Origin: JAGOTN01 sp964538345
GTDB taxonomy: Bacteria > Patescibacteriota > Minisyncoccia > Phycocordibacterales > JAACPR01
Reading direction: 5' to 3'
Length of the DNA: 37,764 nt
NCBI GenBank assembly: GCA_964538345.1
Contig: CAZIFF010000004.1
Location: forward strand, 1-37,764
This document shows, in pieces, positions 14,677 through 23,300 of the stretch; within the stretch, counting starts at the first letter, position 1; every line of letters starts with the position of its first letter. A program made the position numbers and the translations under genes. Below the pieces are notes generated by a model. It was given only the letters and a program-made list of their open reading frames with translations. It ran no database searches and was not told the DNA's origin.

Positions 14677-16905
14677 TTACTTCGCATACTGCACACCTTC
14701 TTCGAACTTGATAGAAAGCAATTCTGAAATACCCTGCATCATAGTTACGCCATAAATCACAGAAGCGCGAGACATTGTCTCTCTGTTGTGAGTAATTAAA
14801 ATAAGTTGAGAACGATCTGAAAGTCGCTCTATCATATCTGCGTATTTTTTTGAGTTGGCTTCATCAAGCGCAGCATCTGTTTCATCTAGAATAATAAAAG
14901 GAGGAGGATTCACCGCAGACATAGCAAAAATAAGCGCAATAGATGTAAGGGCACGCTCACCGCCAGAAAGCATCATCAAACCTTTCACTTTTTTACGTGG
15001 CAAAGAAATATCAATTTCAATTCCCTCTTCTTGATCCACATCATCAGGCACATTGTTGTCATCAAAATCTATATCTGTATCACTTTTCTTTCGACGAATT
15101 TCAGGCCGCACTAATTTCAAAGATGCATCACCACCACCAAACATAAGTGCAAAGAACTTTTGGAATTCTTTATTTATCAAATCAACACCTTCTTTGAATT
15201 TCTTTGTAATTTCTAAATCTAAATCGGCGATTAATTGTTTTAAAGACTCAGCAGACTTTTCTAAATCAGAAATTTCTTTAATCAAAAATTCATCTCTTTC
15301 TGTGACTTCTTGATATTCTTTCAAAGTTTCGTCAGAAGAACCTCCGCCAAGTTCTTCAATACGAATTTTCATCTTTTCCAAATCTCTTCGACGATTGTTT
15401 TGTGAATCTCTATCCAAATTTTCACTTTGAATTTGTGCTTGTTCATAAGCCACAGCTTCACGCCCAACTAAAACCATCGCTTCATTCAGCTCTCTTTTAA
15501 AATCCTCTTCGGCACGAATCAAAACAGATTCCTCCATGTTAATTTTATTTAAAGCACTTTGTATTTGCCCTTTTTTAGTTTCTAGTTCAAATATTTTTCT
15601 TTCAACATCAAGCAAAGATGCTTTCGAAGATTCAATTTCTTGACGCAAATTTGAAACTTTTTCTTCCAAATCCTTTTCTTTAATTTCTAAAGCTTGCGCG
15701 TTTTCTTGTGCAGAAGAAATTTTATTTTTTAAATTTTCAACATCATTTTTTAAAGAAATATCAGATTCTTGTGGCAACTTTCGTCGTTCTTGAATAAAAG
15801 TGGAAATTGCATCTTTAATTTTATTTAAAGTTTGTTTTAAAATTGAAATATCATCACTGTTTGCTTCTTGTGCAAGAGTTTCTATTGATTTTTTTAGACT
15901 TTCAACATCCCTTAAAGAAACATTTACATCTTGTTCTTCTTTCTTTTCTCTTTCTAAAATTCTTTCTAGAGATTTTAATTCACCTTCTAATTGACCAATT
16001 TCACGCAAAGAATTATTTCTTTCATGACGAATTTGTGAAAGTTGATTATTTAAATCAGAAAGCAAATCTGTTCGAGAATCAGTTTGCTTAGACTCATTTA
16101 GTTCTTTTTTAGATGATTCTAATTCACTGTTTATGGTTAATAATTCTTTTTGAGGTTGATCTTTTGCATCAAAAATATATTTTTTAGTTTCATCAATGTA
16201 TTTTTTCTCAATTGCTAAATAAATTTGATATGCAATTTTCAATTTTTCTTTTAATTCTTTTGTTTGTTCAATTTTTTCAACTTGTTTTTTCAAAAATTTA
16301 ATATGCGGTGCAATTTCTTTTCGTAATGATTCTACTTGCGCGACATTTTCTTCTGTCTTTTTTAGACGTCTTTCGCTTTCTACTTTTTTATATTGAAAAA
16401 CTCGAAGACCAAGCGCATCTTCCAACATTTCTCTTCTGTCTTTTGGTGTTGAATTCAAGATTCTATCTGCCTCACCTTGAGAAATAATATTATGTCCAGT
16501 TGAACCAATATTTGCTCCTGCTAAAAGCTCTGAAATATCTTTAAGTCTTACAGAAGAACTATTTATAAAATAATCATTCACACCATCTCGATGCACCGCA
16601 CGTTCTAAGATCACTTCATCAAAATCAAGATTCAATCCTCTGTCGCTATTATCTAAAATTATTTTTACACTAGCTTTATTTTGTCGCCCCAAAGCTGTGG
16701 TGCCATTGAAAATCAAATCTTCACCACGCTTTCCACGCATTGATTTAATTGATTGTTCACCAAGCACAAATCTAAATGACTCTGCCACATTTGATTTTCC
16801 AGAACCATTTGGCCCCACAATTGCGGTGATAGGTGCATCAAAATCTAATTTGCTTTTCTTAGCAAAAGATTTAAAGCCAGCAATTTCTAGGGATTTTAAA
16901 CGCAT
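14677..16905 (-). CDS. smc: SMC-type chromosome segregation ATPase, short form without hinge
   Basis: The ATPase head halves are clear: Walker A GPNGSGKSN at 31-39, the Q-loop region HNIISQGEADRIL near 150, the ABC signature LSGGERALTSIALIF and Walker B PPFIILDETDAALDEAN near the C terminus. Between them are about 450 residues of heptad-rich coiled coil (E/K/L/Q). Canonical SMC has about 1150-1200 residues with a globular hinge for dimerisation; here the 742-residue protein shows no stretch resembling the hinge. How two copies would join is therefore unclear. No scpA or scpB is nearby. The start lies 13 nt after rnc and 7 nt after a strong extended -10 box that overlaps the rnc stop, so it may also be transcribed on its own. 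Confidence 0.9.
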   Translation of the reverse strand: MRLKSLEIAGFKSFAKKSKLDFDAPITAIVGPNGSGKSNVAESFRFVLGEQSIKSMRGKRGEDLIFNGTTALGRQNKASVKIILDNSDRGLNLDFDEVILERAVHRDGVNDYFINSSSVRLKDISELLAGANIGSTGHNIISQGEADRILNSTPKDRREMLEDALGLRVFQYKKVESERRLKKTEENVAQVESLRKEIAPHIKFLKKQVEKIEQTKELKEKLKIAYQIYLAIEKKYIDETKKYIFDAKDQPQKELLTINSELESSKKELNESKQTDSRTDLLSDLNNQLSQIRHERNNSLREIGQLEGELKSLERILEREKKEEQDVNVSLRDVESLKKSIETLAQEANSDDISILKQTLNKIKDAISTFIQERRKLPQESDISLKNDVENLKNKISSAQENAQALEIKEKDLEEKVSNLRQEIESSKASLLDVERKIFELETKKGQIQSALNKINMEESVLIRAEEDFKRELNEAMVLVGREAVAYEQAQIQSENLDRDSQNNRRRDLEKMKIRIEELGGGSSDETLKEYQEVTERDEFLIKEISDLEKSAESLKQLIADLDLEITKKFKEGVDLINKEFQKFFALMFGGGDASLKLVRPEIRRKKSDTDIDFDDNNVPDDVDQEEGIEIDISLPRKKVKGLMMLSGGERALTSIALIFAMSAVNPPPFIILDETDAALDEANSKKYADMIERLSDRSQLILITHNRETMSRASVIYGVTMMQGISELLSIKFEEGVQYAK

Positions 16906-16912
16906 AAATACT

Positions 16913-16921
16913 ATTATATCA
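16913..16921 (-). promoter_or_regulatory. Extended -10 promoter of smc
   Basis: TGATATAAT on the minus strand overlaps the TGA stop of rnc and ends 7 nt before the smc ATG. It predicts a leaderless smc mRNA in addition to read-through from rnc. Confidence 0.55.
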
Positions 16922-17608
16922 GAGCCACTTTTCTGCTTTCAAACCAGCTCGTGCAGCAGCTTGTTCTGCATCTTGTTTTGATTTTCCTGTTCCTGAAGCA
17001 ATTTTTCTATTTTGTACAAAAACTCCAACAGTGAATTGTTTGTCGTGATCAGGGCCAGCTTCGTTTAGCGTTTGATAAACTGGTGTTACACCAATATGTT
17101 CTTGCGCTTTTTCTTGAAACTTACTTTTAGCATCAACCCATAAACATTCATCAACAATTCTTTCTGTTCGTGGAAGTAGATTTTTTGCGATGAAGGCGCG
17201 CGCGGATTCCAAACCTTGATCGAGGTATACAGCGCCTATTACCGCCTCAAATGTATTTGCCAAGATAGCCTGTCGCGCGCGCCCTGTATCTTTACTCTCA
17301 CCTTTTGAAAGCAAAAGTTCACTATTAAATTTTAGTTCATGTGCTACTTCTGAAAGTGTAATTGTATTTACAAGCGCTGCACGAATAGCTGTTAACTCTC
17401 CCTCATTTCTTTTAGGAAATTTTTCATATAAAAATTCTGTTGTAATCAATTCCAACACAGCATCACCCAAAAACTCCAATCTTTCATTGTGTTGCATTTT
17501 TGTACCACGATTTTCATTTATATATGATCGATGTGTGAAAGCTTGAGTTAAAAGTTTTTTATCCTCAAAAGTTACACCTACCAATCTTTCTTTATCCGAA
17601 AGCTCCAT
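16919..17608 (-). CDS. rnc: Ribonuclease III
   Basis: RNase III cleaves double-stranded RNA, including the rRNA precursor. The 229-residue protein has normal length. The signature HNERLEFLGDAVLEL is at about residues 40-54, with the second acidic site in ANTFEAVIGAVYLDQG. A double-stranded RNA-binding domain forms the C terminus (KFQEKAQEHIGVTPVYQ through GTGKSKQDAEQAAARAGL). It lies between nusB-nudix (3-nt gap upstream) and smc, an order seen in many bacteria (rpmF/rnc/smc). It ends in TGA. No Shine-Dalgarno sequence is seen; translation is probably coupled to the upstream gene. Confidence 0.96.
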   Translation of the reverse strand: MELSDKERLVGVTFEDKKLLTQAFTHRSYINENRGTKMQHNERLEFLGDAVLELITTEFLYEKFPKRNEGELTAIRAALVNTITLSEVAHELKFNSELLLSKGESKDTGRARQAILANTFEAVIGAVYLDQGLESARAFIAKNLLPRTERIVDECLWVDAKSKFQEKAQEHIGVTPVYQTLNEAGPDHDKQFTVGVFVQNRKIASGTGKSKQDAEQAAARAGLKAEKWL

Positions 17609-17611
17609 AAG

Positions 17612-18526
17612 CTAAGAAGTTACTTTTTCTTGCATTAAAATTGTAATTGATTGAGTCATTAAAGGCACTATATCGTTATAAAAATTCAAATCTGAAACAT
17701 CCTTTGCCTTAAACCATTGAGCCGCATCCAATCCACCTTTTCCTTCTGGTAATTTAATATCTTTAAAATCAGCTTCTGCTAGATAATATCGAACTTGTTT
17801 TCTGTGTCTTCCTTTTTCTGGATGATTTGCAATATATTCAGTCTCTCCTAAAAGTGCCTTAATATTTTTAACATCTAAATCCATTTCTTCTTTAATAACT
17901 CTCTTCACCCCATCATCATCTGATTCTTTTTCTTCAAGTCCACCTTTTGATAGAGTCCAATGTCCGAAAACATCATGCACCAATCCAAAATAAATTTGAC
18001 CATCATTAAAAGCATAAACCACAGCACCTACTTTTTCTTCAATCGGCATTTCTTCAAAAGGAATATCTTTTTTCTTTTTGTTAGGTGCGCTGTCTTCTTT
18101 GCCTGGTTCGCCGATTTCTTTATACACAGCACCGAGCACTCCGTTCACAAATTTTCCTGATGTATCTCCACCAAAAGCTTTAGCAAGCTCAATAGCTTCG
18201 TTAATAGCAACTTTCGCAGGCACTTCACCACGATCAGCAAACAAAAGCTCAAAAAGACCCATTCTCAAAATGTTTCTATCGACTGTCGCGATTTTATCTA
18301 ATGGCCAATCAGGAGCTGCTTTTTCAATAATAGAATCTATTTCTTTCTTTTTTTCTAAAACTCCTCGCAGAATAACCTGCATAAAAGAAATGTCTGTGAC
18401 ACCAGGAGCAAATTCTTCAATGTTCCGCAACAACACATCAGATGCGGTGTTGTCGTTATTTCCATTGAAGTCCCATTCAAACAAAGTTTGAAGGACTACA
18501 GATCTTGCAAGGTGCCTATTTGCCAT
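17612..18526 (-). CDS. nusB: NusB-Nudix fusion protein
   Basis: Residues 1-140 are NusB, the boxA-RNA-binding antitermination factor for rRNA operons: NRHLARSVVLQTLFEWDF, IATVDRNILRMGLFELLF and VAINEAIELAKAFGGD. A charged linker (about 141-165) leads to a Nudix hydrolase fold at 166-304. The Nudix box is G195, E201, R209, E213, E214, but the glutamate that normally follows R209 is V210 and the late glycine is D216. Catalysis may therefore be weak or lost, although E213/E214 remain. The pairing could link antitermination to nucleotide sensing, which is inference. The -10 box lies 8 nt before the ATG, so the mRNA should be leaderless. It heads rnc-smc. Confidence 0.9.
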   Translation of the reverse strand: MANRHLARSVVLQTLFEWDFNGNNDNTASDVLLRNIEEFAPGVTDISFMQVILRGVLEKKKEIDSIIEKAAPDWPLDKIATVDRNILRMGLFELLFADRGEVPAKVAINEAIELAKAFGGDTSGKFVNGVLGAVYKEIGEPGKEDSAPNKKKKDIPFEEMPIEEKVGAVVYAFNDGQIYFGLVHDVFGHWTLSKGGLEEKESDDDGVKRVIKEEMDLDVKNIKALLGETEYIANHPEKGRHRKQVRYYLAEADFKDIKLPEGKGGLDAAQWFKAKDVSDLNFYNDIVPLMTQSITILMQEKVTS

Positions 18527-18534
18527 ATGTAAAG

Positions 18535-18543
18535 ATTATATCA
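18535..18543 (-). promoter_or_regulatory. Extended -10 promoter of nusB-rnc-smc
   Basis: TGATATAAT on the minus strand ends 8 nt before the nusB ATG. It is the same nonamer as in front of smc. Confidence 0.6.
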
Positions 18544-18574
18544 AAAGCTAAAAGTTAACGCTATGAAAAATCCA

Positions 18575-18802
18575 CTATGCTTGTGGAGATTTCTTAGCAG
18601 ATTTCTTTTGAACTTTTTTAGTTTGCTTTTTTACAACATCAAGCACTTGGCGACCTCGGTATGTACCTGTGACCGCGCTTGCTCTATGTCGTAAATGAGG
18701 AACCTTAGCATCACCTTCAACACCCACAGCTGGCTTTGCTAGCGCGTGATGAGAACGGCGATTATTTCGGTGTCCTTTTGTATGTCGCATTCTTACTGTC
18801 AT
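18575..18802 (-). CDS. rpmF: 50S ribosomal protein L32
   Basis: The 75-residue protein shows the L32 pattern MRHTKGHRNNRRSHHAL followed by VPHLRHRASAVTGTYRGRQVLDV. The zinc-ribbon cysteines are absent, as in the cysteine-free form of L32 (E. coli type). The C terminus is a lysine-rich tail (KKQTKKVQKKSAKKS) suited to rRNA contact. A well-formed promoter lies directly upstream, with the -10 box 10 nt from the ATG. It precedes nusB-rnc-smc in the same direction, 49 nt away. Confidence 0.95.
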   Translation of the reverse strand: MTVRMRHTKGHRNNRRSHHALAKPAVGVEGDAKVPHLRHRASAVTGTYRGRQVLDVVKKQTKKVQKKSAKKSPQA

Positions 18803-18812
18803 AATGTGGGAG

Positions 18813-18840
18813 ATTATACAGGAAATGCTGGTTTTGGCAA
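18813..18840 (-). promoter_or_regulatory. Promoter of rpmF
   Basis: TTGCCA (18835-18840) and TATAAT (18813-18818) are 16 bp apart on the minus strand. Transcription should start 3-4 nt before the rpmF ATG. Confidence 0.7.
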
Positions 18841-18844
18841 TTAA

Positions 18845-18890
18845 TTAAAGAAAAATCGTCGCTCCACCAACAAGTGGCAGAGCGACGATC
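18845..18890 (-). terminator. Terminator of orphan module 4
   Basis: A 10-bp stem ATCGTCGCTC/GAGCGACGAT (18855-18864 and 18880-18889) with an inner CAC/GTG is followed on the minus strand by TTTTTCTTTAATT. Confidence 0.85.
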
Positions 18891-18909
18891 GTGGACATTT
18901 CAAATTGAC

Positions 18910-19314
18910 TTAGCCGTAGATAGATCGAAATCTTCCCAACCCAACTTCTTCGAAAGTCAGATACTGTGGACGAGGCTCATCACGTAAATGTGGCCGTCCA
19001 AAACCTATCACCAACTTGACTTGTCTGGGATAACCTTTTTCAGCTCTCCATGCGACCATCCTTGGTTCTATCGTAGCAAAACAAATTTTGGCCTCTGGAT
19101 GTTTCGCCAAAGCCTCGAAGTTGTGGGCCTCGGCAAAATGGCTGAGAAGTTTCATCGTCCATGGATGTTTGTCGATGAAGCCCCAAAAGACATCAAGTTC
19201 ATCCCGTTTGCACTGAGCCTCGGTGACCAGTGCACGCACGATTCTCCAGATTCCTTTTTCTGTGTATGTACGATTTGAGTGATCTTTTCGGGTTTTTTTC
19301 TGTTTTTTGTTCAT
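18910..19314 (-). CDS. Hypothetical protein, orphan module 4
   Basis: The frame encodes 134 residues, basic at the N terminus (MNKKQKKTRKDHSNR) and Arg/Trp/His-rich throughout (DVFWGFIDKHPWTMKLLSHF, EPRMVAWRAEKGYPRQ, GRPHLRDEPRPQY). There is no signal peptide or membrane helix. I do not recognise the family; the high charge suggests a nucleic-acid or protein partner, but that is a guess. Unlike most core genes here it has a good Shine-Dalgarno sequence (GAAAGGG, about 6 nt before the ATG) and a leader of about 40 nt. A sampled line is 50 percent G+C. It stands alone with its own promoter and terminator. Confidence 0.7.
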   Translation of the reverse strand: MNKKQKKTRKDHSNRTYTEKGIWRIVRALVTEAQCKRDELDVFWGFIDKHPWTMKLLSHFAEAHNFEALAKHPEAKICFATIEPRMVAWRAEKGYPRQVKLVIGFGRPHLRDEPRPQYLTFEEVGLGRFRSIYG

Positions 19315-19359
19315 CTTTTCCCTTTCTTTTTGATTTTGTTGAACTTAGTTTTGCTCTGT

Positions 19360-19387
19360 ATACTACAATATAATAAATTTATGTCAA
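19360..19387 (-). promoter_or_regulatory. Promoter of orphan module 4
   Basis: TTGACA (19382-19387) and TAGTAT (19360-19365) are 16 bp apart on the minus strand. The -35 box is 10 bp from the -35 box of the divergent plus-strand promoter. Confidence 0.6.
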
Positions 19388-19397
19388 TCACAAGCAC

Positions 19398-19425
19398 TTG
19401 ACATATTTTTTGTATATGCTATGAT
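19398..19425 (+). promoter_or_regulatory. Promoter of candidate small RNA
   Basis: TTGACA (19398-19403) and TATGAT (19420-19425) are 16 bp apart. Transcription should start near 19431. Confidence 0.65.
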
Positions 19426-19430
19426 ACTAA

Positions 19431-19711
19431 ATGAACAATTCTTTAGGACTTTGCTGTACATCATCCCCTAGGACGGGAAAAGGTCGCGAAAAATAAGATC
19501 AGGGATCAGGAGTCTACGGGCACATCATCATGTGTCTGAAAACAAATGTAAGGGAGGACTAACCATTCCCCGCCCGCTTCGTCTCGTAATCTGATTTTAG
19601 GCACGTCTAAGAAATTTGCACAAACAACTTTAAATCTAGAAAGGATATTGGTTTCCAAACAAACCAACAAAACACCCCCAGTCGAGCGGCACATGACTCA
19701 GGGGGTGTTTT
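19431..19711 (+). ncRNA. Candidate structured small RNA, about 280 nt, with a tiny frame at its 5' end
   Basis: This otherwise empty 395-nt interval has a good promoter, no long frame and a strong terminator, as expected of an independent RNA gene. Local hairpins are visible: CACAT/ATGTG (19520-19533), TTAG/CTAA around 19597-19610 and TTGGTTT/AAACCAA near 19648-19667. The first bases are ATG (19431) and open a 21-residue frame, MNNSLGLCCTSSPRTGKGRE plus K, ending in TAA at 19496; this would be leaderless. I see none of the conserved motifs of tmRNA, RNase P RNA or SRP RNA. It could be a regulatory RNA, a 6S-like RNA or a small-peptide mRNA with a long 3' region. Confidence 0.5.
19669..19711 (+). 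terminator. Terminator of the small RNA, shared with rnhB
   Basis: An 11-bp stem AAAACACCCCC/GGGGGTGTTTT (19669-19679 and 19701-19711), with an inner AGTC/GACT, is followed by TATTTTTTATTTTT. The 3' arm touches the rnhB stop codon on the other strand, where TTTTGTTGGTTT follows, so it may act in both directions. Confidence 0.85.
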
Positions 19712-20342
19712 ATTTTTTATTTTTAATTTTTGTACAAAAGCTTTTGCGGTGTTCGGTGCTTAATCCATTTTTCTTTATAGATTTGATGTGTGATTTTGTG
19801 CCATATCCTTTGTTTTGAGCAAAATTATATTCGGGGAATTTTTTGTGCAGTCTTTGCATATAAGAGTCACGAGTGACTTTGGCGATTACGGAAGCTAGAG
19901 AGATTATTGGTTCTGAGAAGTCGCCACGGATGATAGTGGTTTGATTATAGGTGGACGGCGCGCGAAGCGCGCCGTCCAAGCGCACTATCGAATTACTAGC
20001 ATTGATACCCTTTTTACCCAACTTCTTTAAACAATTTTCCACACATTTGAAAATACATTTTTGTATTCCAATTTTATCTATTTGATTTGCAGAACAATAT
20101 GACACTTCATAAAAAATTCCTGGAACACTTTTTGCAAAATTAAAAATTTCTATTCGTTCCATTTCTCTAAGTTTTTTTGAATCTGTAAGCTTGGGTGTTT
20201 GTGGCGGGGAAAATTTTTTCAAAATTTTCCCCGCCACCTTAAAATCAATCGCCACTACCCCCACAGCAACAGGCCCAGCAAGCGGCCCTCGCCCCACTTC
20301 ATCTATTCCAATCAGATATTTGACTGCCTTTTCTTTTTTCAC
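19710..20342 (-). CDS. rnhB: Ribonuclease HII
   Basis: RNase HII removes ribonucleotides and RNA primers from DNA. The 210-residue protein has the catalytic residues D14 and E15 (GIDEVGRGPLAGPVAVG), D123 (RLDGALRAP) and D159 (AKVTRD), plus LTDSKKL and NKGYGTKSH. The start is a GTG at 20342, 6 nt after a TAAAAT -10 box, so the mRNA is probably leaderless. Two strong perfect palindromes lie inside the coding sequence, at residues 36-48 (an apparent loop insertion, VAGKILKKFSPPQ) and at 122-130 (around D123). Both use codons much richer in G+C or more regular than the rest of the gene. It is divergent from dnaE. Confidence 0.93.
   Translation of the reverse strand: MKKEKAVKYLIGIDEVGRGPLAGPVAVGVVAIDFKVAGKILKKFSPPQTPKLTDSKKLREMERIEIFNFAKSVPGIFYEVSYCSANQIDKIGIQKCIFKCVENCLKKLGKKGINASNSIVRLDGALRAPSTYNQTTIIRGDFSEPIISLASVIAKVTRDSYMQRLHKKFPEYNFAQNKGYGTKSHIKSIKKNGLSTEHRKSFCTKIKNKK
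19953..19977. repeat. Palindrome inside rnhB (11-bp stem)
   Basis: GGACGGCGCGC, loop GAA, GCGCGCCGTCC: a perfect G+C-rich hairpin in an A+T-rich gene, covering the codons for LDGALRAPS, including catalytic D123. Confidence 0.9.
20201..20237. repeat. Palindrome inside rnhB (17-bp stem)
   Basis: The arms GTGGCGGGGAAAATTTT and AAAATTTTCCCCGCCAC are perfectly complementary around the triloop TTC. It is translated in frame as VAGKILKKFSPPQ between the first beta strands and the conserved TDSKKL. Confidence 0.92.
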
Positions 20343-20348
20343 CCTACT

Positions 20349-20354
20349 ATTTTA
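20349..20354 (-). promoter_or_regulatory. -10 box of rnhB
   Basis: TAAAAT on the minus strand ends 6 nt before the GTG start of rnhB. No clear -35 box is seen. Confidence 0.4.
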
Positions 20355-20378
20355 TCCCAATCGCGAATAAAAAACCTT

Positions 20379-20387
20379 TGTTATAAT
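20379..20387 (+). promoter_or_regulatory. Extended -10 promoter of dnaE
   Basis: TGTTATAAT, a perfect extended -10 (TGn-TATAAT), ends 10 nt before the dnaE ATG. No Shine-Dalgarno sequence follows. Confidence 0.65.
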
Positions 20388-20397
20388 TACCCCACTC

Positions 20398-23300
20398 ATG
20401 AGCTTAAAACCCTTTACACACCTACACACCCACAGTCATTACAGCCTCCTTTCAGCTGTTCCTAAAATAAAAGAGCTTATTTCAGCTGCAAAAAAAGACA
20501 ACATGCCCGCACTTGCCCTGACAGACAACGGAAATATGTATGGTGCAGTTGAATTTTATAAATCTTGCAAAGATGCAGAAATAAAACCAATTATTGGAAT
20601 TGATCTATACGTCGCAGCCCGCACAAGAACAGACAAAGAATCCAGATTAGATAACAGAAGAAGCAGACTTGTTGTTCTAGCCAAAAACTATGAAGGTTAC
20701 AAAAATTTAATTGAACTCATTACAGATGCCAGTGTGGTTGGTTTTTATTACAAACCCCGAGTCGATCATGAATCATTAAAAAAATGGTCAGAAAATTTAA
20801 TATGTATAATCCCTTCTTTCAATAGTGAATTAATAAATGCCCTCCGCCTAAACGACGAAACTAAAGCAAAAGAATTTTTAGACATATACAGAAATATTTA
20901 TGGAGATGAAAATCTTTATCTTGAACTCACACATCATCCAGAAGTTGAAAAGCATCAAGAACTAATGTCCAAGCTTGTAGAGTTTGCAAAAAAATATAAT
21001 GCAAAATTAGTCGCCGCTCACGATGCATATTACATGAATCCAGACGATCGTGAAGCGCGACAAACACTTTTATCTGTTCAAGGTACATTCGGTGGTGGCG
21101 GCCTGCAATCACACAACGAGGACTTCTCTTTTATTGATACAAAAACTGCAAATGAATATTTTAAAGATTATCCAGAAGCACTAGAAAATAATCAAAAGAT
21201 TGTTGATGAATGTAATTTAGAAATTGAACTTGGAAAATGGGTGTTTCCAAAATTAGAAATTCCAGAAGGCACAACATACGATGCAGAACTCCGTAGAAAA
21301 GCTTACGAAGGAATTACGAGAAGAAATCTTCCTGAGACTTCAGAATTAAAAGAGAGAATTGAATACGAACTTGAAATTATTAAAAACAAAGGATATTCAC
21401 CATATTTTTTAGTGGTTAGTGACTTACTTCGTTTTGCAAAAGAAAATGGAATTTTTGCCAACACCAGAGGTTCAGCAGCCGGCTCATTAGTGTCATACCT
21501 TGTTGGAATCACAACAGTTAACCCGATTGATTATCAGCTCCCCTTTGAACGTTTCTTAAACCCTGAAAGACCATCTGCACCCGATATTGATATGGACTTT
21601 GCTGATACAAGACGAGATGAAGTTATTGATTATGCACGTCAAAAATATGGCAAAGATGCCGTCGCTCAAATTGGTACATTCGGTACCATGCTTGCAAGAG
21701 GTTCTGTTCGCGACACAGCACGCGCCCTTGGCTATGAATATTCAAAAGGAGATGAGATAGCTAAATTAATTCCAATGGGTTCTCAAGGTTTTCCAATGTA
21801 CATAGATCGTGCTCTTGAAGAAGTTGAAGAACTCAAAGCCCTATACGAAAACGATGAGGACACAAAACGTATTATAGACATGGCAAAAAAGATTGAAGGA
21901 TGTGCTCGACACATTTCTGTTCACGCTGCCGGAATTGTTATTGCTCCAACAAAACTCACCGACTTTGTTCCGCTTCAGCTTGATCCAAAAGATTCAACTA
22001 AAACAATTACTCAATACGACATGCATGCGGTAGAAGAAGCAGGTCTTTTAAAATTCGACTTTCTTGGATTAAAAAATCTCTCAATCATGGCGAATACAGT
22101 TAAGCTGGCCAAAAAACTTTATGGGGTTGAAATAGAAGTAGATGATGTGCCTCTTGATGATACAAAAACATACGAGATGCTTGCTCGTGGAGAAACTGCT
22201 GCAACTTTCCAATTAAACGGAGACGGCATGACTCGTTTTCTAAAAGAACTTCGTCCTTCTGTAATGGATGATATCAACGCGATGGTGGCTCTCTATCGAC
22301 CTGGTCCTATGGCTTTCATTCCTGATTATATTGAAAGAAAACACAATCCAGAAAAAGTTGCCTATCTTGATCCAAAACTAGAACAATTTTTAAACAGAAC
22401 ATACGGAATTTTGATTTACCAAGATGACGTGCTTTTGATTGCTGTAAATCTTGCTGGATACTCTTGGGGTGAAGCAGATAAATTCCGAAAAGCTATCGGA
22501 AAAAAGATTCCCGAGGAAATGAAGAAACAAAAAGAAAAATTTACCAAAGGATGTATTGAAGTTGGTGGTTTTTCAAAAGAAAATACTAAAAAACTTTGGG
22601 AAATGATTGAAACTTTCGCTGCGTATGGTTTCAACAAAGCTCACGCTGCCAGCTATGGCCGTATCGCTTATTTAACTTCATATTTTAAAGCCAACTTCCC
22701 TGTTCTTTATATGGCTTCAGTTTTAGACGCCGACTCAGGAGACACAGAAAAAATTGCCGAAATGGTTGCAGAGTGCAAAAGAATGAATATAGAAGTTTTG
22801 CCTCCAGATATAAATGAAAGTTTTGAAGGATTCACTGTGACAAAAACCGCAGAAGGCGTAGAGCAAATTCGTTTTGGTCTTTCAACTATTAAAAACTTTG
22901 GAGAAGGAATTGCACACACAATAATTGAAGAAAGAAAATCTGGTGGAAAATTTAAATCTCTTGAAGATTTCTTAACACGCATAACTGACAGAAATCTAAA
23001 CAAAAAATCTTTAGAAGCACTTATAAAATCTGGTTCATTAGATAAACTTGGTGACAGAGGACAAATGTATGGAAATCTAGAATCTTTAATTCTTTATCAC
23101 AAAGAAATTGCACGGGGTCCACAAAATCAAGATTCTCTTTTTGGAAATCTATTATCAAATCCACCACTTCGTCTTGATCATACAGAGGAAATTAGCAACG
23201 CACAAAAGCTAGCATGGGAAAAAGAATTACTTGGACTTTATGTTTCAGGAAATCCACTTGAACCATTCAAAGAAAAATTAGATCAGCACGCTATAAAAAT

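Noticed and set aside
16919..16921. UGA read as glycine, as in SR1/Gracilibacteria
   Set aside because: TGA ends rnc and the gene at 10796 at the expected protein ends, and no conserved protein here has in-frame TGA.
19506..19694. 62-residue minus-strand frame opposite the candidate small RNA
   Set aside because: No promoter or Shine-Dalgarno sequence on that strand and no protein-like pattern; it overlaps the terminator hairpin.
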